Source: Micromonospora rhizosphaerae | GTDB lineage: Bacteria > Actinomycetota > Actinomycetes > Mycobacteriales > Micromonosporaceae | DNA: 64,000 nt | Direction of reading: 5' to 3' | Assembly (NCBI RefSeq): GCF_900091465.1 | Contig: NZ_FMHV01000002.1 | Span: 1,240,001-1,304,000, forward strand | Part shown: piece by piece, positions 37,901-47,577 of the stretch | How the letters are laid out: each line of letters starts with the position of its first letter | Numbering within the stretch: the stretch's first letter is position 1 | Notes under the pieces: model-generated | The model's database searches: none | Seen by the model: the letters and a program-made list of their open reading frames with translations, nothing else | What the model was told of the DNA's origin: nothing | Translations under genes and position numbers: made by a program

Positions 37901-37932
37901 AGGGGCCGGTGGCGTCTCCGCCACCGGCCCCT
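37901..37932 (-). terminator. Terminator of the second M6 protease gene
   Basis: A perfect 14-bp stem (37901-37914 with 37919-37932) with a TCTC loop, 22 bases past the stop on the minus strand. Confidence 0.85.
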
Positions 37933-37954
37933 CCGGACCTGTTGTGTTACCCGA

Positions 37955-40258
37955 TCAGTTGGTGACCTTGACGACCATGTCGCTGGTCGGGGTGGTGCCC
38001 TGCTGGAGGATCTCGATCCGGGTGCCCAGGCCGGCCACCTTCACCGAGTTCCAGCTGTTCTCTCCGGTCCAGTAGCTGTTCGCCCGGGTGTCGTCGAAGA
38101 CAGGCACCGGCGCGAGCTGCGGCACGGTCACCGGCTTGCCGTTCAGGTGGAACGTCTGGGCCGGCTTGGCGTACAGGCTGAACGTGGCGTCGTAGCCGTT
38201 ACGCCGGTTGGTGAGGCTGCCCACCCCGTTGACCTTGATCGAACCGGGCCGGACGTCGACCGGCAGGTTCAGGCCGTAGCCCGGGTGCGCCGAGGTGTTG
38301 TTGTCGCCGTACGCGTAGTTCACGTACCAGACCAGGAGACCCTGGTGGTTCTGGAAGTGCTCCACGAAGTTCGGCCGGGTGTTGTTGAAACCGAAGTTGT
38401 ACGGGCCGGTACGCAGCGTGTCGTCGTACCCGAAGTACGTCCGGTTCTCGGCGATGTAGAAGCGCGGGTAGACGCCGTGCACGGAGCCGTTGATCCGGCT
38501 CCAGCCGCGGGTCGTCGTCCACTCCGGCGACTGCGTCTCCGCGTCGTCGGTCCACGCCGTGACGCCGTCCTTGACCAACGAGATGTTGTCGAGGAAGACG
38601 CCGTTGAAGTGGATGCCACCGTCGGTCTCGTAGCGGTAGCGGAACAGCACGTTCTGCCCCGCGTACGCCGACAGGTCGTACGTCAGGTCGATCCACTTGC
38701 GCCCGGTGGCGCCGTCGATGCCCTTCTCGCCGGCGTCGATCAGCGAGTTGCCCAGCTGCGTCCAGTCCACACCACCGTTGGTCGAGACCTCGGCGTAGAA
38801 GAAGTCGTAGTCCTCTTCGGTGTCGATCTGGGCCTTGGCGGTGATGGACGCCGCCGTCGCCCCGGTCAGGTCGATCGAGCGGGTGAGCCGGCTGTTCAGG
38901 TCGTCGGCGCTGCCGCCCCACCACTCGTTCGAGCCCGAGTACGGGGTGTTGTAGTCGACCGTGGCCTCCTGCGAGGGCAGGTTGACCACGACGGCCTGGG
39001 CCTTCGGCCCGTCGCTGTCGCCGGCCGGCCCGAGCGTCACCTGGGTGGTGCCGCTCTTGTAGTCGACCGTCGAGTGGTTCAGCCAGCCGAGGTACAGCTT
39101 CGACCACGGGTCCATGTAACCCGGGGTCGACCCGATGTCATCGGTGCCGTGGCCGAGCCACGAACCCGACGCCATCAGGCTCCAGAAGCCGACGCCGTTG
39201 TCGCCACCGGCGGTGTCGTACAGGTCCGGCAGACCGAGGTCGTGGCCGTACTCGTGGGCGAAGACGCCCAGACCGCCGTTCTCCGGCTCCGTGGTGTAGT
39301 CACGGATCCAGAACCCGGTGTCGCCGATCTGCACGCCGCCGTTCTTGTTGAACGACGGGCCGCCCGGGGTCATCACGGCCCACCGGTGCGACCAGATGGC
39401 GTCCGCACCCTGGGCACCGCCGCCGGCCTCCTCGCCCTCACCCGCGTGCACCGCCTGGAAGTGGTCGATGTAGCCGTCGGGCTCGTTGAAGTTGCCGTCG
39501 TCGTCGTAGTCGTACCGGTCCCACTTGTCGAACTGGGTGAGGTACTGCTTGATCTCGTCGAGGCTCTTGCCGGCCGCGACCTGGGAGTCGTACCACGCCT
39601 TGAGGCTGTCCCCGACGAAGTTCCAGGCACCGTCGGACTCGGGGATGGCATTGCTGCCGTACCGGGCCTCGTTGTACGGCACGGTGACCCAGTCGCTGAC
39701 GTCGCCGCCGACCGTGTACCGCCCGCCGGACTGCTTCAGGTAGAAGTCCCGGAACGACTCCTCGCCCTCACCGTAGAACATGTCCATGTAGTGCTGCCGG
39801 CTGAAGTCGGAGCGCCACAGGGTGCTGTTGTCGTCGGTGGAGCTGCCGTCCCAGTTGCGGTCCGGCTCGGGGATCTGGTTGACCGCCGGCCCGGGGGTGC
39901 CGCCGGTACGCGGGTCGGTCTTGTCGCCAAAGTTGGCCAGGATCGTGAAGATCGGGTCGACCTTCGGCGCCTGCTGGTACTCGACGAACAGGTCGTCCTT
40001 GACCTGGATGACCTTCGAGCCGTTGCGCGTCTGAAGCTTGGCCTTGCCCTGGAGCAGGTCGGCGATGGCCTGCTTCTTGACCTCCCGCTGCTGATCCGCG
40101 AGCGGGTCAGGCAGGTTGTCCTTGCGCTGTTGCTTCCCCTTGTCGGAACCGGGGGCCGTCCCGGCATCCGGGGCGCCGGAAGCCGGAGTCGCAACGACTC
40201 CCGCCGCCAGCAGCGCGGCCGCGGCCGAAGCCAGGCCGGCTGTGACTCGTCTCCTCAA
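37955..40258 (-). CDS. Secreted M6 metalloprotease (immune inhibitor A type), copy 2
   Basis: A 767-residue paralogue with signal peptide (residues ~1-29, ending ASGAP), a charged propeptide (LADQQREVKKQAIADLL), and the zinc motif HEYGHDLGLPDLYDT at His335/His339. It shares with copy 1 the pattern WRSDFSRQHY/...GRYTVGGDVSDW before the active site and the FYIAENRTYFGYDD C-terminal domain. TTG 40258 is the start, chosen from the GGAGGAGG a few bases upstream and the basic start of the signal peptide (RRRVTAG). The long AT-rich leader upstream has hairpins that may be regulatory. Confidence 0.9.
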   Translation of the reverse strand: MRRRVTAGLASAAAALLAAGVVATPASGAPDAGTAPGSDKGKQQRKDNLPDPLADQQREVKKQAIADLLQGKAKLQTRNGSKVIQVKDDLFVEYQQAPKVDPIFTILANFGDKTDPRTGGTPGPAVNQIPEPDRNWDGSSTDDNSTLWRSDFSRQHYMDMFYGEGEESFRDFYLKQSGGRYTVGGDVSDWVTVPYNEARYGSNAIPESDGAWNFVGDSLKAWYDSQVAAGKSLDEIKQYLTQFDKWDRYDYDDDGNFNEPDGYIDHFQAVHAGEGEEAGGGAQGADAIWSHRWAVMTPGGPSFNKNGGVQIGDTGFWIRDYTTEPENGGLGVFAHEYGHDLGLPDLYDTAGGDNGVGFWSLMASGSWLGHGTDDIGSTPGYMDPWSKLYLGWLNHSTVDYKSGTTQVTLGPAGDSDGPKAQAVVVNLPSQEATVDYNTPYSGSNEWWGGSADDLNSRLTRSIDLTGATAASITAKAQIDTEEDYDFFYAEVSTNGGVDWTQLGNSLIDAGEKGIDGATGRKWIDLTYDLSAYAGQNVLFRYRYETDGGIHFNGVFLDNISLVKDGVTAWTDDAETQSPEWTTTRGWSRINGSVHGVYPRFYIAENRTYFGYDDTLRTGPYNFGFNNTRPNFVEHFQNHQGLLVWYVNYAYGDNNTSAHPGYGLNLPVDVRPGSIKVNGVGSLTNRRNGYDATFSLYAKPAQTFHLNGKPVTVPQLAPVPVFDDTRANSYWTGENSWNSVKVAGLGTRIEILQQGTTPTSDMVVKVTN

Positions 40259-40560
40259 AGGTCCTCCTCCTTTGTGGATCTGTTACATGACAGGACAGGC
40301 CGGAGCGAGGACTGTCATGTGATGCGTCCCTCACAATGGCAGAGGTTTGCATGGTTGTCACGGGTCAATTACTGAACGATCTTCCATCTTTCACCGACAA
40401 ATCAGGATCAATGGGTGAGCCGGGCGAAGGGCCATTCACGTCACGTTTCAGTCACGATCACATAGCGTGACGGTGATTATGGAGTCCCCGTCAGGGAGCG
40501 TCCGGGGCCGAGAAAATGTCACACGGGATGTCGACCGGATATCCGCGGTGTAAGAAACGA
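40259..40560 (-). promoter_or_regulatory. AT-rich control region upstream of M6 copy 2
   Basis: About 300 bases without a gene and clearly less GC-rich than the surroundings. It holds a 9-bp inverted repeat ACATGACAG (40285-40293) with its complement at 40312-40320, just upstream of the TTG start, and a second one, GTCACG (40451-40456) with CGTGAC (40466-40471). Weak GTGACA-N17-CATTGT promoter-like hexamers can be read on the minus strand between them. These look like an operator or structured leader for the protease gene. Confidence 0.4.
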
Positions 40561-40599
40561 CGGGGCCCGCCCGGAGCAGTGTGCTCCGGACGGGCCCCG
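40561..40599 (-). terminator. Terminator of the third M6 protease gene
   Basis: An 18-bp stem (40561-40578 with 40582-40599) containing one G-T wobble and a 3-base loop, 36 bases past the stop on the minus strand. Confidence 0.85.
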
Positions 40600-40634
40600 C
40601 CGGGTGTCCCGTCGTGCCCGACGGGCCGCTCAGG

Positions 40635-43454
40635 TCAGGGGGTCGCCGCGGTGACGTGCACCGTGGCGTACGAGTTGTCCTTCGCGGTCTTCAGGATGGT
40701 GATCGTGACGCCGTAGGCCACGTTCTGGTCGCCCGGGTCGCCCGAGCCCAGCACGGTGAACCCGAGGTCGGTGCCGTAGAGGCCCGTGGCCGGGGTGCCG
40801 TCCGGGTTGGTGATCCGGGTGGTGTACGGCGCGTTGCCCTGCGACGGGATCACCACCGAGGCGTCGGCGTCGCGGGCGTAGAGCCGCTGCTGGCCGTTGA
40901 CGGTCCGCACCTCGAGCCCCGGGTACCAGCCCTTGGCGTCGGTGAAGGCCGGCACCCCCGGCAGCGACGCGAAGCTGGTGCAGTACTCGCTGTACGGCTC
41001 GCCCGCCGCCTCCAGGCACTCCTTGAAGGGGTACGTCGAGTTGAGCGAGAACGCCGCGTTGGAGGACTGCGGGCGGCTGTCCAGGTTGTCCCGAATCTCC
41101 GGGTCCTTCTCGGCCGCCGCGCCCTGCCGGCGCAGCGGCTGGTTGTGCGAGTCGACGATCATCAGCCCACCCTTGGCGCCGTAGCTCGGCAGCGCGGTCA
41201 GCTGCGCGGTGGCGTGGTTGACGTTGCCCCACGTGGTGTCCCGGTACCAGACCAGCATGCCGGGAGCGTTGTAGGAGAGCTTGTCGACCTTCCACGCCTC
41301 GTGCGAGTACACCGTGTCGTACGCGTACTTCAGGCCCTTGTCGAAGCCGTCGAAGTTGCGCCACTCCGCCAGGTAGTAGTGGGCCTTCACCGAGGTGCCC
41401 GAGTCGATGTGCCAACCCGCCCCGGTGGTGTCGGTCCAGGTGCCGCCGGTCTGGGTCCAGCCGTTGGCGCCGTTCTCGACGTCGTCGCTCCAGGTGGTGG
41501 CCCCGCCGCCGGTGACCGAGAAGTCGTCGGCGAACCAGCCGCGCTCCAGGAAGCCGGCGTCGGTCGCCTGGCGCAGCCGCAGCTGTACCGTCTTGCCCGC
41601 GTACGCCGACAGGTCGACGTAGTCGTGCCGCCAGCCGTGGCTGTCACCGGTCAGGCCGTACTTCTTGCTTTCCCGGCCTTCCCCCTTGCCGTAGTCGGCC
41701 ATCCGGCCGTTCGGGTCGGAGTAGCCGTCGTCGGTGCTGACCAGCTTGCCACTGGCGTCGTAGACCTTCAGCTCGGACCAGTTCGCGCCACCGTCGGTCG
41801 AGACCTCGACGAAGCCGTAGTCCCAGTCCTCCTCAATGACGTAGTTGTTCCACATCCAGAACTTGGCGTCGGCCGCGGCCGGGACGGCCACCTCGCGGGT
41901 GAGCTTGACATCGGCCCAGTCCTGGTCGGCGCCGGCGTACCACATGTTGCCGCCGCTGTGCGGCTGCGCGATGGTGATCACCTTGTTCGGCAGGTTGATC
42001 TTGATGCCGTCCCTGGTGCCCACCGGGGTACGGGAGGTCTGGCCCAGCTGCACGTCCCGCGGGTCCGAGCCGGGGTTGACGTTCAGCGGGTCGGCCCAGC
42101 CGAGCACCCACTTGTCCCAGAGGCCCATGTGGGTCGGCAGCGCCTGGAAGACCTCACCGGAGTGCGAGCCCGAGGCCATCAGGTCCCAGAAGTCGACGTC
42201 CGAGTCGGCGTTGCCGGAGGTGTCGTAGAGGTCCGGCAGACCGAGGTCGTGGCCGAACTCGTGGGCGAAGACGCCGACGCCGGCGTCCTCCGGCTGCACG
42301 ATGTAGTTCGACACCTTCAGTTGGGTGCCCGGGATGGTGTAGCCGCCGGCAACCGCCGAGGAGTGCGCCCAGACGGCGTACACGCCCTGGTCACCGCCGC
42401 CGCGCGACTTGCCCTGGCCGGCGTGCACCAGCACCAGGTGGTCGATCACACCGTCCGGCTCGAACACGTTGCCGTCGTTGTCCCGGTCGCCCTGGTCCTC
42501 GATGTCGTAGTCGGCCCAGGGGAAGTCCGGGTCCATCTTGGCCAGCGTGTCGATCGCGTCGGTCGCCAGCTTGCCCGCGCCGAGCGGGTTGTCCGGGTGT
42601 CCGTTCATCGACTGCATGCGGCCGGCGACCCAGTTGCCGTCCTCGTCCTGGAAGCAGCGGGAAGCTGCGTACCAGCCCTCGGAGTGCGGCACCTTGATCC
42701 ACGGGCTGGCCTGCCCGTCGACCGTGTACGCACCCTTCGACATCTCCAGGTACATGTTGTGCATGGTCCGGCCGGCCAGGCTGATGCCCGGCTTGCCGTC
42801 CGGCCCGGTCAGGTCCGTGCGGACCCGCTCGGTGATGCCCTCCTTGGTGTAGAGCATCTTGTCGTAGTGCTGCGGCGAGAAGTCCGGTACCCACATCGAG
42901 TTGTTGTCCTCGTGCGGCAGGCTCGCCGGGTTCGGGATGTTGTTGTGCAGCGGTCCGTTCTGCACGGTGCCGGGGACACAGGCCCGGTCCTCGAAGACCG
43001 TCTTGGGCACCATGACGTTGGTGAAGTCGTCGTTCGCCTGGTCGTTGAACTCCACCAGCAGGGTCAGCAGCTTGGCGGTCTGGGTGCCCTTGGCCTGCTT
43101 GATCTGGCGCGGGTTCTGCCCGGTCTTGATCGCCTTGGCCTCGAGCTTCGCCAGCTGCTTGGCGGTCACCGGGTTGCCACCGGCGTACTTGCGGTCGAAC
43201 GCGCGCGCCTCGTCGGCCGCCGACGTGTAGATGCCGTCCTTGCCCTTGACCTCGGGGCGCTTGTTGTCCGGCTGCACCGCAGGCTCGGAGTAGTTGATGT
43301 AGTACTCGTCCGATCCGATGGTGGCCTGCATCGGACCAGCGTTCTGTGCGGCAGCGCTGCTCGACACGGTCAGTGTCGTGGCCGCGAGCGCGATGGCGGG
43401 TAGCGCGACGAGTAGGCGCCGGCGCGACCCTGTTCGAGGGACGGCGTTTTGCAT
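40635..43454 (-). CDS. Secreted M6 metalloprotease (immune inhibitor A type), copy 3
   Basis: The longest paralogue, 939 residues. A twin-Arg-like basic start (GSRRRLLVALPAIALA) leads a signal peptide ending SSSAAAQ. After a propeptide comes the M6 domain with HEFGHDLGLPDLYDT (His398, Glu399, His402). The sequence is more divergent than copies 1 and 2 and has extra blocks, such as DLSAYAGKTVQLRLRQATD and a lone Cys pair near the C-terminal segment (KECLEAAGEPYSEYC). ATG 43454 has GGAGTGG upstream; another in-frame ATG at 43469 has none. It is flanked by its own promoter and terminator. Confidence 0.9.
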   Translation of the reverse strand: MQNAVPRTGSRRRLLVALPAIALAATTLTVSSSAAAQNAGPMQATIGSDEYYINYSEPAVQPDNKRPEVKGKDGIYTSAADEARAFDRKYAGGNPVTAKQLAKLEAKAIKTGQNPRQIKQAKGTQTAKLLTLLVEFNDQANDDFTNVMVPKTVFEDRACVPGTVQNGPLHNNIPNPASLPHEDNNSMWVPDFSPQHYDKMLYTKEGITERVRTDLTGPDGKPGISLAGRTMHNMYLEMSKGAYTVDGQASPWIKVPHSEGWYAASRCFQDEDGNWVAGRMQSMNGHPDNPLGAGKLATDAIDTLAKMDPDFPWADYDIEDQGDRDNDGNVFEPDGVIDHLVLVHAGQGKSRGGGDQGVYAVWAHSSAVAGGYTIPGTQLKVSNYIVQPEDAGVGVFAHEFGHDLGLPDLYDTSGNADSDVDFWDLMASGSHSGEVFQALPTHMGLWDKWVLGWADPLNVNPGSDPRDVQLGQTSRTPVGTRDGIKINLPNKVITIAQPHSGGNMWYAGADQDWADVKLTREVAVPAAADAKFWMWNNYVIEEDWDYGFVEVSTDGGANWSELKVYDASGKLVSTDDGYSDPNGRMADYGKGEGRESKKYGLTGDSHGWRHDYVDLSAYAGKTVQLRLRQATDAGFLERGWFADDFSVTGGGATTWSDDVENGANGWTQTGGTWTDTTGAGWHIDSGTSVKAHYYLAEWRNFDGFDKGLKYAYDTVYSHEAWKVDKLSYNAPGMLVWYRDTTWGNVNHATAQLTALPSYGAKGGLMIVDSHNQPLRRQGAAAEKDPEIRDNLDSRPQSSNAAFSLNSTYPFKECLEAAGEPYSEYCTSFASLPGVPAFTDAKGWYPGLEVRTVNGQQRLYARDADASVVIPSQGNAPYTTRITNPDGTPATGLYGTDLGFTVLGSGDPGDQNVAYGVTITILKTAKDNSYATVHVTAATP

Positions 43455-43545
43455 GCCACTCCAATTCATCGGGGCATGGGGGGAAATGCCGAAACCCGGC
43501 CCCCGCGGGACGGCGGAGTTGTCCGCTCGGGTTCGACCTGCGTGA

Positions 43546-43574
43546 ACGTAAATCAGAAAGTTGTCGAATGACAA
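43546..43574 (-). promoter_or_regulatory. Candidate promoter of M6 copy 3
   Basis: On the minus strand TTGTCA (43569-43574) and TTACGT (43546-43551) are 17 bases apart, about 90 bases before the start of copy 3, in a locally AT-rich stretch. Confidence 0.5.
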
Positions 43575-43627
43575 GAGGTGGGCCGCGGTGACTATCCGAT
43601 CAGGTCGGCGGACGTCCACCGAAACGA

Positions 43628-43663
43628 CGGTGGGTGGCGGTCCGTGCGGACCGCCACCCACCG
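43628..43663 (-). terminator. Terminator of acs
   Basis: A perfect 16-bp stem (43628-43643 with 43648-43663) with a GTGC loop, 16 bases past the acs stop on the minus strand. Confidence 0.85.
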
Positions 43664-43679
43664 ATGGGTACGCCTGTCG

Positions 43680-45668
43680 TCAGTCCTCGTCGGACTTGCC
43701 GCCGCCCATGCCGGAGGCGATCAGGTCCATCACCGAGGAGTCCTGGAGCGTGGTGACGTCGCCGAGTGACCGGCGCTCCGCCACGTCCCTGAGCAGCCGA
43801 CGCATGATCTTGCCGGAGCGGGTCTTCGGCAGCTCGGGCACCAGCATGATCTGCCGGGGCTTGGCGATCGGGCCGAGCGTCTTCGCCACGTGGTTACGCA
43901 GGTCGGCGATGAGCTGCTCGCCGGCCTCGCCGGAGGTCTCGGCGCTGCCGCGCGGGATGGCGAACGCGACGATCGCCTGGCCGGTGGTCGGGTCGGTCGC
44001 GCCGACCACCGCCGCCTCGGCCACCGACGGGTGGGAGACCAGCGCCGACTCCACCTCGGTGGTGGAGATGTTGTGCCCGGACACCAGCATCACGTCGTCG
44101 ACCCGGCCGAGCAGCCAGATGTGCCCGTCGTCGTCCTTCTTCGCCCCGTCGCCGGCGAAGTAGATCCACTCGTCTCCGCCCCCGGCGCCGGCGCCGAACC
44201 GCGACCAGTACGTCTCGATGAACCGGTTGTCGTCGCCCCAGATGGTGCGCAGCATCGACGGCCACGGCTCGCGGAGCACCAGGTAGCCACCGCCGCCGTT
44301 CGGCACCGACTGGCCCTGGTCGTCCAGGACGTCGGCGACGATGCCGGGCAGCGGGGTCATTGCCGAGCCGGGCTTGGCCTCGGTGACGCCGGGCAGCGGC
44401 GAGATCATGATCGCACCGGTCTCGGTCTGCCACCAGGTGTCCACGACCGGCAGCTCGCCCCGGCCGACGTACTGCCGGTACCAGATCCACGCCTCGGGGT
44501 TGATCGGCTCGCCGACGCTGCCCAGCAGCCGCAGCGACGACAGGTCGTAGCCGGCCGGGATGTCCTCGCCCCACTTCATCATGGTGCGGATCAGGGTCGG
44601 CGCGGTGTACAGGATGGTGACCTTGTACTTGTCGACGATCTCCCAGAACCGTCCCTTGTGCGGGGTGTCCGGGGTGCCCTCGTACATGACCTGGGTGGCG
44701 CCGTTGGAGAGCGGGCCGTAGACGATGTAGGAGTGGCCGGTCACCCAGCCGATGTCGGCGGTGCACCAGAAGACGTCGGTCTCCGGCTTGAGGTCGAAGA
44801 CCGCATGCGTGGTGTACGAGGTCTGGGTCAGGTAGCCGCCGGTGGTGTGCAGGATGCCCTTCGGCCGGGCGGTGGTGCCGCTGGTGTAGAGGATGAAGAG
44901 CGGGTGCTCGGCGTCGAACGGCTGCGCGGCGTGCTCCGGCGAGGCGGTCTCCACCGTCTCGTGCCACCAGTGGTCCTTCTCCGACCAGGCGACGTCCTGG
45001 CCGGTGCGGCGGACCACCAGCACGTGCTCCACCGACGGGCACTTCGCCACCGCCTCGTCCACGGTCGGCTTCAGCGTCGACGGCTTGCCCCGCCGGTAGC
45101 CGCCGTCGGCGGTGATCACGACCTTGGCGGTGGCGTCCTGGATCCGGTTGGTCAGCGCGTCGGCGGAGAAGCCGCCGAAGACCACGCTGTGCGTGGCGCC
45201 GATCCGGGCGCAGGCCAGCATGGCGGCCGCCGCCTCCGGGATCATCGGCAGGTAGATCGCCACCCGGTCGCCCGCGGTGACGCCCAGCTCGGTCAGCGCA
45301 TTCGCCGCCTGGCAGGTCAGCTTGTGCAGGTCGGCGTAGGTGAGGGTGCGGGTGTCGCCCGGCTCGCCCTCCCAGTGGATCGCCACCTTGTCGCCCCGGC
45401 CGGCCTCGACGTGCCGGTCCAGGCAGTTGTACGCGACGTTGAGCTGCCCGCCGACGAACCACTTGGCGAACGGCGGGGTCGACCAGTCGAGCACCTGGTC
45501 CCACTGCTTCGCCCAGCTCAGCCGCCCGGCCTGGCGCTCCCAGAAACCGAGCCGGTCGCGCTCGCCCTCGGCGTACGCGTCGGCCTTGACGTTGGCCTGC
45601 GCGGCGAGTTCGGCCGGCGGCGGGAACTGGCGCGTCTCGTTCAGCAAGTTGGCCAATGCCTCGCTCAT
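43680..45668 (-). CDS. acs: Acetyl-CoA synthetase (AMP-forming)
   Basis: A 662-residue enzyme converting acetate, ATP and CoA to acetyl-CoA via acetyl-AMP. The full ANL-superfamily pattern is present: the P-loop-like [12 protein letters not shown], the [14 protein letters not shown] block that sets the acetate pocket, [16 protein letters not shown], and the C-terminal [11 protein letters not shown] whose Lys is the known acetylation switch in Acs enzymes. ATG 45668 follows AAGGAG. It is transcribed alone, with a terminator directly after it. Confidence 0.97.
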   Translation of the reverse strand: MSEALANLLNETRQFPPPAELAAQANVKADAYAEGERDRLGFWERQAGRLSWAKQWDQVLDWSTPPFAKWFVGGQLNVAYNCLDRHVEAGRGDKVAIHWEGEPGDTRTLTYADLHKLTCQAANALTELGVTAGDRVAIYLPMIPEAAAAMLACARIGATHSVVFGGFSADALTNRIQDATAKVVITADGGYRRGKPSTLKPTVDEAVAKCPSVEHVLVVRRTGQDVAWSEKDHWWHETVETASPEHAAQPFDAEHPLFILYTSGTTARPKGILHTTGGYLTQTSYTTHAVFDLKPETDVFWCTADIGWVTGHSYIVYGPLSNGATQVMYEGTPDTPHKGRFWEIVDKYKVTILYTAPTLIRTMMKWGEDIPAGYDLSSLRLLGSVGEPINPEAWIWYRQYVGRGELPVVDTWWQTETGAIMISPLPGVTEAKPGSAMTPLPGIVADVLDDQGQSVPNGGGGYLVLREPWPSMLRTIWGDDNRFIETYWSRFGAGAGGGDEWIYFAGDGAKKDDDGHIWLLGRVDDVMLVSGHNISTTEVESALVSHPSVAEAAVVGATDPTTGQAIVAFAIPRGSAETSGEAGEQLIADLRNHVAKTLGPIAKPRQIMLVPELPKTRSGKIMRRLLRDVAERRSLGDVTTLQDSSVMDLIASGMGGGKSDED

Positions 45669-45802
45669 GCGGTGACTCCTTCGTCGCGTGACCTGCGTCT
45701 CCTACTCGGCTGAGGTTAGTCGCGCGGCCAGCCACCCGCGACAACCCGGTCACCCACTGCGCGCCCAGCGGCCCCCAGCACGCGCCGGGTGGCGCGCCCC
45801 TT

Positions 45803-45856
45803 GCCCGGCGCCCCGGGGTGGCGCGGCTCGCCCGGCGTCCCGGGGTGGCGCCCCTC
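45803..45856. repeat. 27-bp tandem repeat in the acs/Fic intergenic region
   Basis: Two 27-base copies starting GCCCGGCG(C/T)CCCGGGGTGG (45803-45829 and 45830-45856) with partial copies on both sides. The whole gap 45669-46011 holds no gene; it must contain the divergent promoters of acs and the Fic-like gene. A short palindrome CGAGAT-N5-ATCTCG sits at 45910-45926. Confidence 0.6.
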
Positions 45857-46011
45857 GCCCGCACCACGCGGGTTGCGGCATGTCGCGGTGTCCGGGGCGC
45901 GCGACGGACCGAGATACCGCATCTCGAGTCCAGGGTAGGTGGGCGGTGGCGCAGGTCCCCCTTCGGGCGGGTGCCGGGCGGCCGGGGTTCACGGGTCGAT
46001 AGCGTGGCGGG

Positions 46012-46758
46012 GTGACGACGGACCCGCTCGCCCCGCTGCTCGCGCTCGCCGACATCGCGCCCGCCGTCGAGCGCGCCCGCGACCGGGTCGACCAGGCCCA
46101 CCGCCACCGGGCCCTGCGCCGGCACGGCGGCCAGGTCGCGGCCGAGGTCAGCCTCCGCTCCGCGGTGGCCAGCGCCGCCTTGGAGGGGCGCGCGCACGAG
46201 CTCGAGGCGGTACGCGCCGGCACGGTCACCGACCCCCTGCTACAGGGCGCGTTGCGGGTCGCCGGTGCGCTGCCCGGGCTGACCGAGCTCTGGCCGAAGG
46301 CCCCCCGGCAGGCCCTCGCCAGGCTGCACGTGCTCGCTGCGCGGGACGTCGTGGCGGAATCGGAGCTGGGCCGGCCGGTGGCCGATCCGGTGGTCGCGGC
46401 TCGCCTCGACACGCTGGCCGGCCTGGTCGCCGGCGGCACGAAGGTCTCCCCGCTGGTGCTGGCCGCGGTGGTGCACGGCGAGCTGCTGAACCTGCGCCCG
46501 TTCGCCGGGCCGTCCGGGGTGGTGGCCCGGGCCGCCGCCCGGCTGGTGCTGCTCTCCACCGGCTCCGACCCGCGCGGGCTGGTCGCCGTCGACGTCGGCC
46601 ACCGGGAGCGGGAACCGGAGTACGTCGGGTCGGCCGGCGCCTTCGCCACCGGCACCCCGGACGGGCTGCGCTCCTGGCTCCGGCACTACATGACGGCGGT
46701 GGAGATCGGCGCCGACCAGCTCACGGTGATCGGCGACGAGGTCCTCGCCGCCTCCTGA
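46012..46758 (+). CDS. Fic-fold protein with degenerate active-site motif
   Basis: A 248-residue, mostly helical protein. The order of features is Fic-like: an inhibitory-helix-like SAVASAALEG at residues ~50-59 (compare S/T-x-x-x-E-G/N), then VVHGELLNLRPFAGPSGVVAR at ~153-173, where Fic enzymes have HPFxDGNGRxxR. Here the catalytic His is Arg162, the acidic residue is Gly, GNG is PSG and the next Arg is Val, leaving only Pro-Phe and the last Arg. AMPylation activity is therefore unlikely. GTG 46012 is the start. Lies between acs (divergent) and a HAD phosphatase (convergent). Confidence 0.7.
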   Translation: MTTDPLAPLLALADIAPAVERARDRVDQAHRHRALRRHGGQVAAEVSLRSAVASAALEGRAHELEAVRAGTVTDPLLQGALRVAGALPGLTELWPKAPRQALARLHVLAARDVVAESELGRPVADPVVAARLDTLAGLVAGGTKVSPLVLAAVVHGELLNLRPFAGPSGVVARAAARLVLLSTGSDPRGLVAVDVGHREREPEYVGSAGAFATGTPDGLRSWLRHYMTAVEIGADQLTVIGDEVLAAS

Positions 46759-46767
46759 CCGGGGCGC

Positions 46768-47577
46768 TCAGGCAGGGGCGGTGCTGGCGTCGCGGGTGCG
46801 GCGGTGGCGGCCATACCAGGCGATGCCGATGGCCACCCCGACACCCACACCGAGCGCGGCCGCCGCGACCGGCACGGCGGGACGCTGACGCAGCCGCCGG
46901 CCCAGCGGGACCGGGTGCCGGAACTCCAGCACCGGCCAGGCGTTCTCCACCGCCAGCTTGCGCAGCGCCCGGTCCGGGTTCACCGCCGTGGGATGACCGA
47001 CGCACTCCAGCAGCGGCCGGTCGCTGTACGAGTCGGAGTAGGCGTACGAGTCGGCCAGGTCGTAGCCGCGCTCGATGGCCAGCTTGCCGACCGCGTCGAC
47101 CTTGCTCGGGCCGGCCGCGTAGAACTCGACCTCGCCGCTGTACCGGCCGTCCTCGACCCCCATCCGGGTGGCGATCACGTCGGTCACGCCCAGCAGCTCG
47201 CCGATCGGGCGGACCATCTCCTCGCCGGAGGCGGAGACCAGCACGACGTCCCGCCCGGCGGCCTGGTGCTCCTCGATGAGGGCGGCGGCCTCGGCGTACA
47301 CGTAGGGGTTGATCAGCTCGTGGAGCGTCTCCGCGACGATCTGGCGGACCTGCTCCACCTGCCAGCCCTTGCAGAGCGTGGCGAGATAGTCCCGGGTCCG
47401 GGCCATGGTCTGCTCGTCGGTGCCGCCCAGCCGGAACATCAGCTGCGCGTACGCCGACTTGACCACGTCCCGTCGGGTGATCAGGCCGTCCCGGTAGAAC
47501 GGCCGACCGAACGCCAAGGCGCTGGACTTGGCGATGACGGTCTTGTCCAGATCGAAGAAAGCGGCACTTCGGCCCAC
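46768..47577 (-). CDS. HAD-IB-family phosphatase (SerB-like) with C-terminal membrane helix
   Basis: A 269-residue protein. The HAD motifs are motif I FFDLDKTV (nucleophile Asp near residue 8), motif II VSASGEE, and motif IV-like YSDSYSDRPLLE, as in the HAD-IB subgroup with SerB and related phosphatases. A hydrophobic helix around residues 235-255 and a basic tail suggest membrane attachment; the substrate is unknown. GTG 47577 is preferred: motif I follows at once, and TAGACT 8 bases before it would make a leaderless transcript. A longer in-frame start at 47640 adds 21 residues with no homology. Confidence 0.8.
   Translation of the reverse strand: MGRSAAFFDLDKTVIAKSSALAFGRPFYRDGLITRRDVVKSAYAQLMFRLGGTDEQTMARTRDYLATLCKGWQVEQVRQIVAETLHELINPYVYAEAAALIEEHQAAGRDVVLVSASGEEMVRPIGELLGVTDVIATRMGVEDGRYSGEVEFYAAGPSKVDAVGKLAIERGYDLADSYAYSDSYSDRPLLECVGHPTAVNPDRALRKLAVENAWPVLEFRHPVPLGRRLRQRPAVPVAAAALGVGVGVAIGIAWYGRHRRTRDASTAPA

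Noticed and set aside
37844..40375. Plus-strand open frame of over 800 codons opposite an M6 protease gene
   Set aside because: The minus strand carries a signal peptide, zinc site and shared paralogue domains. The plus frame is Val/Arg-rich shadow sequence.
45801..45870. CRISPR-like short repeats near acs
   Set aside because: Only two adjacent 27-bp copies with no spacers; a plain tandem duplication. No CRISPR array was seen anywhere.
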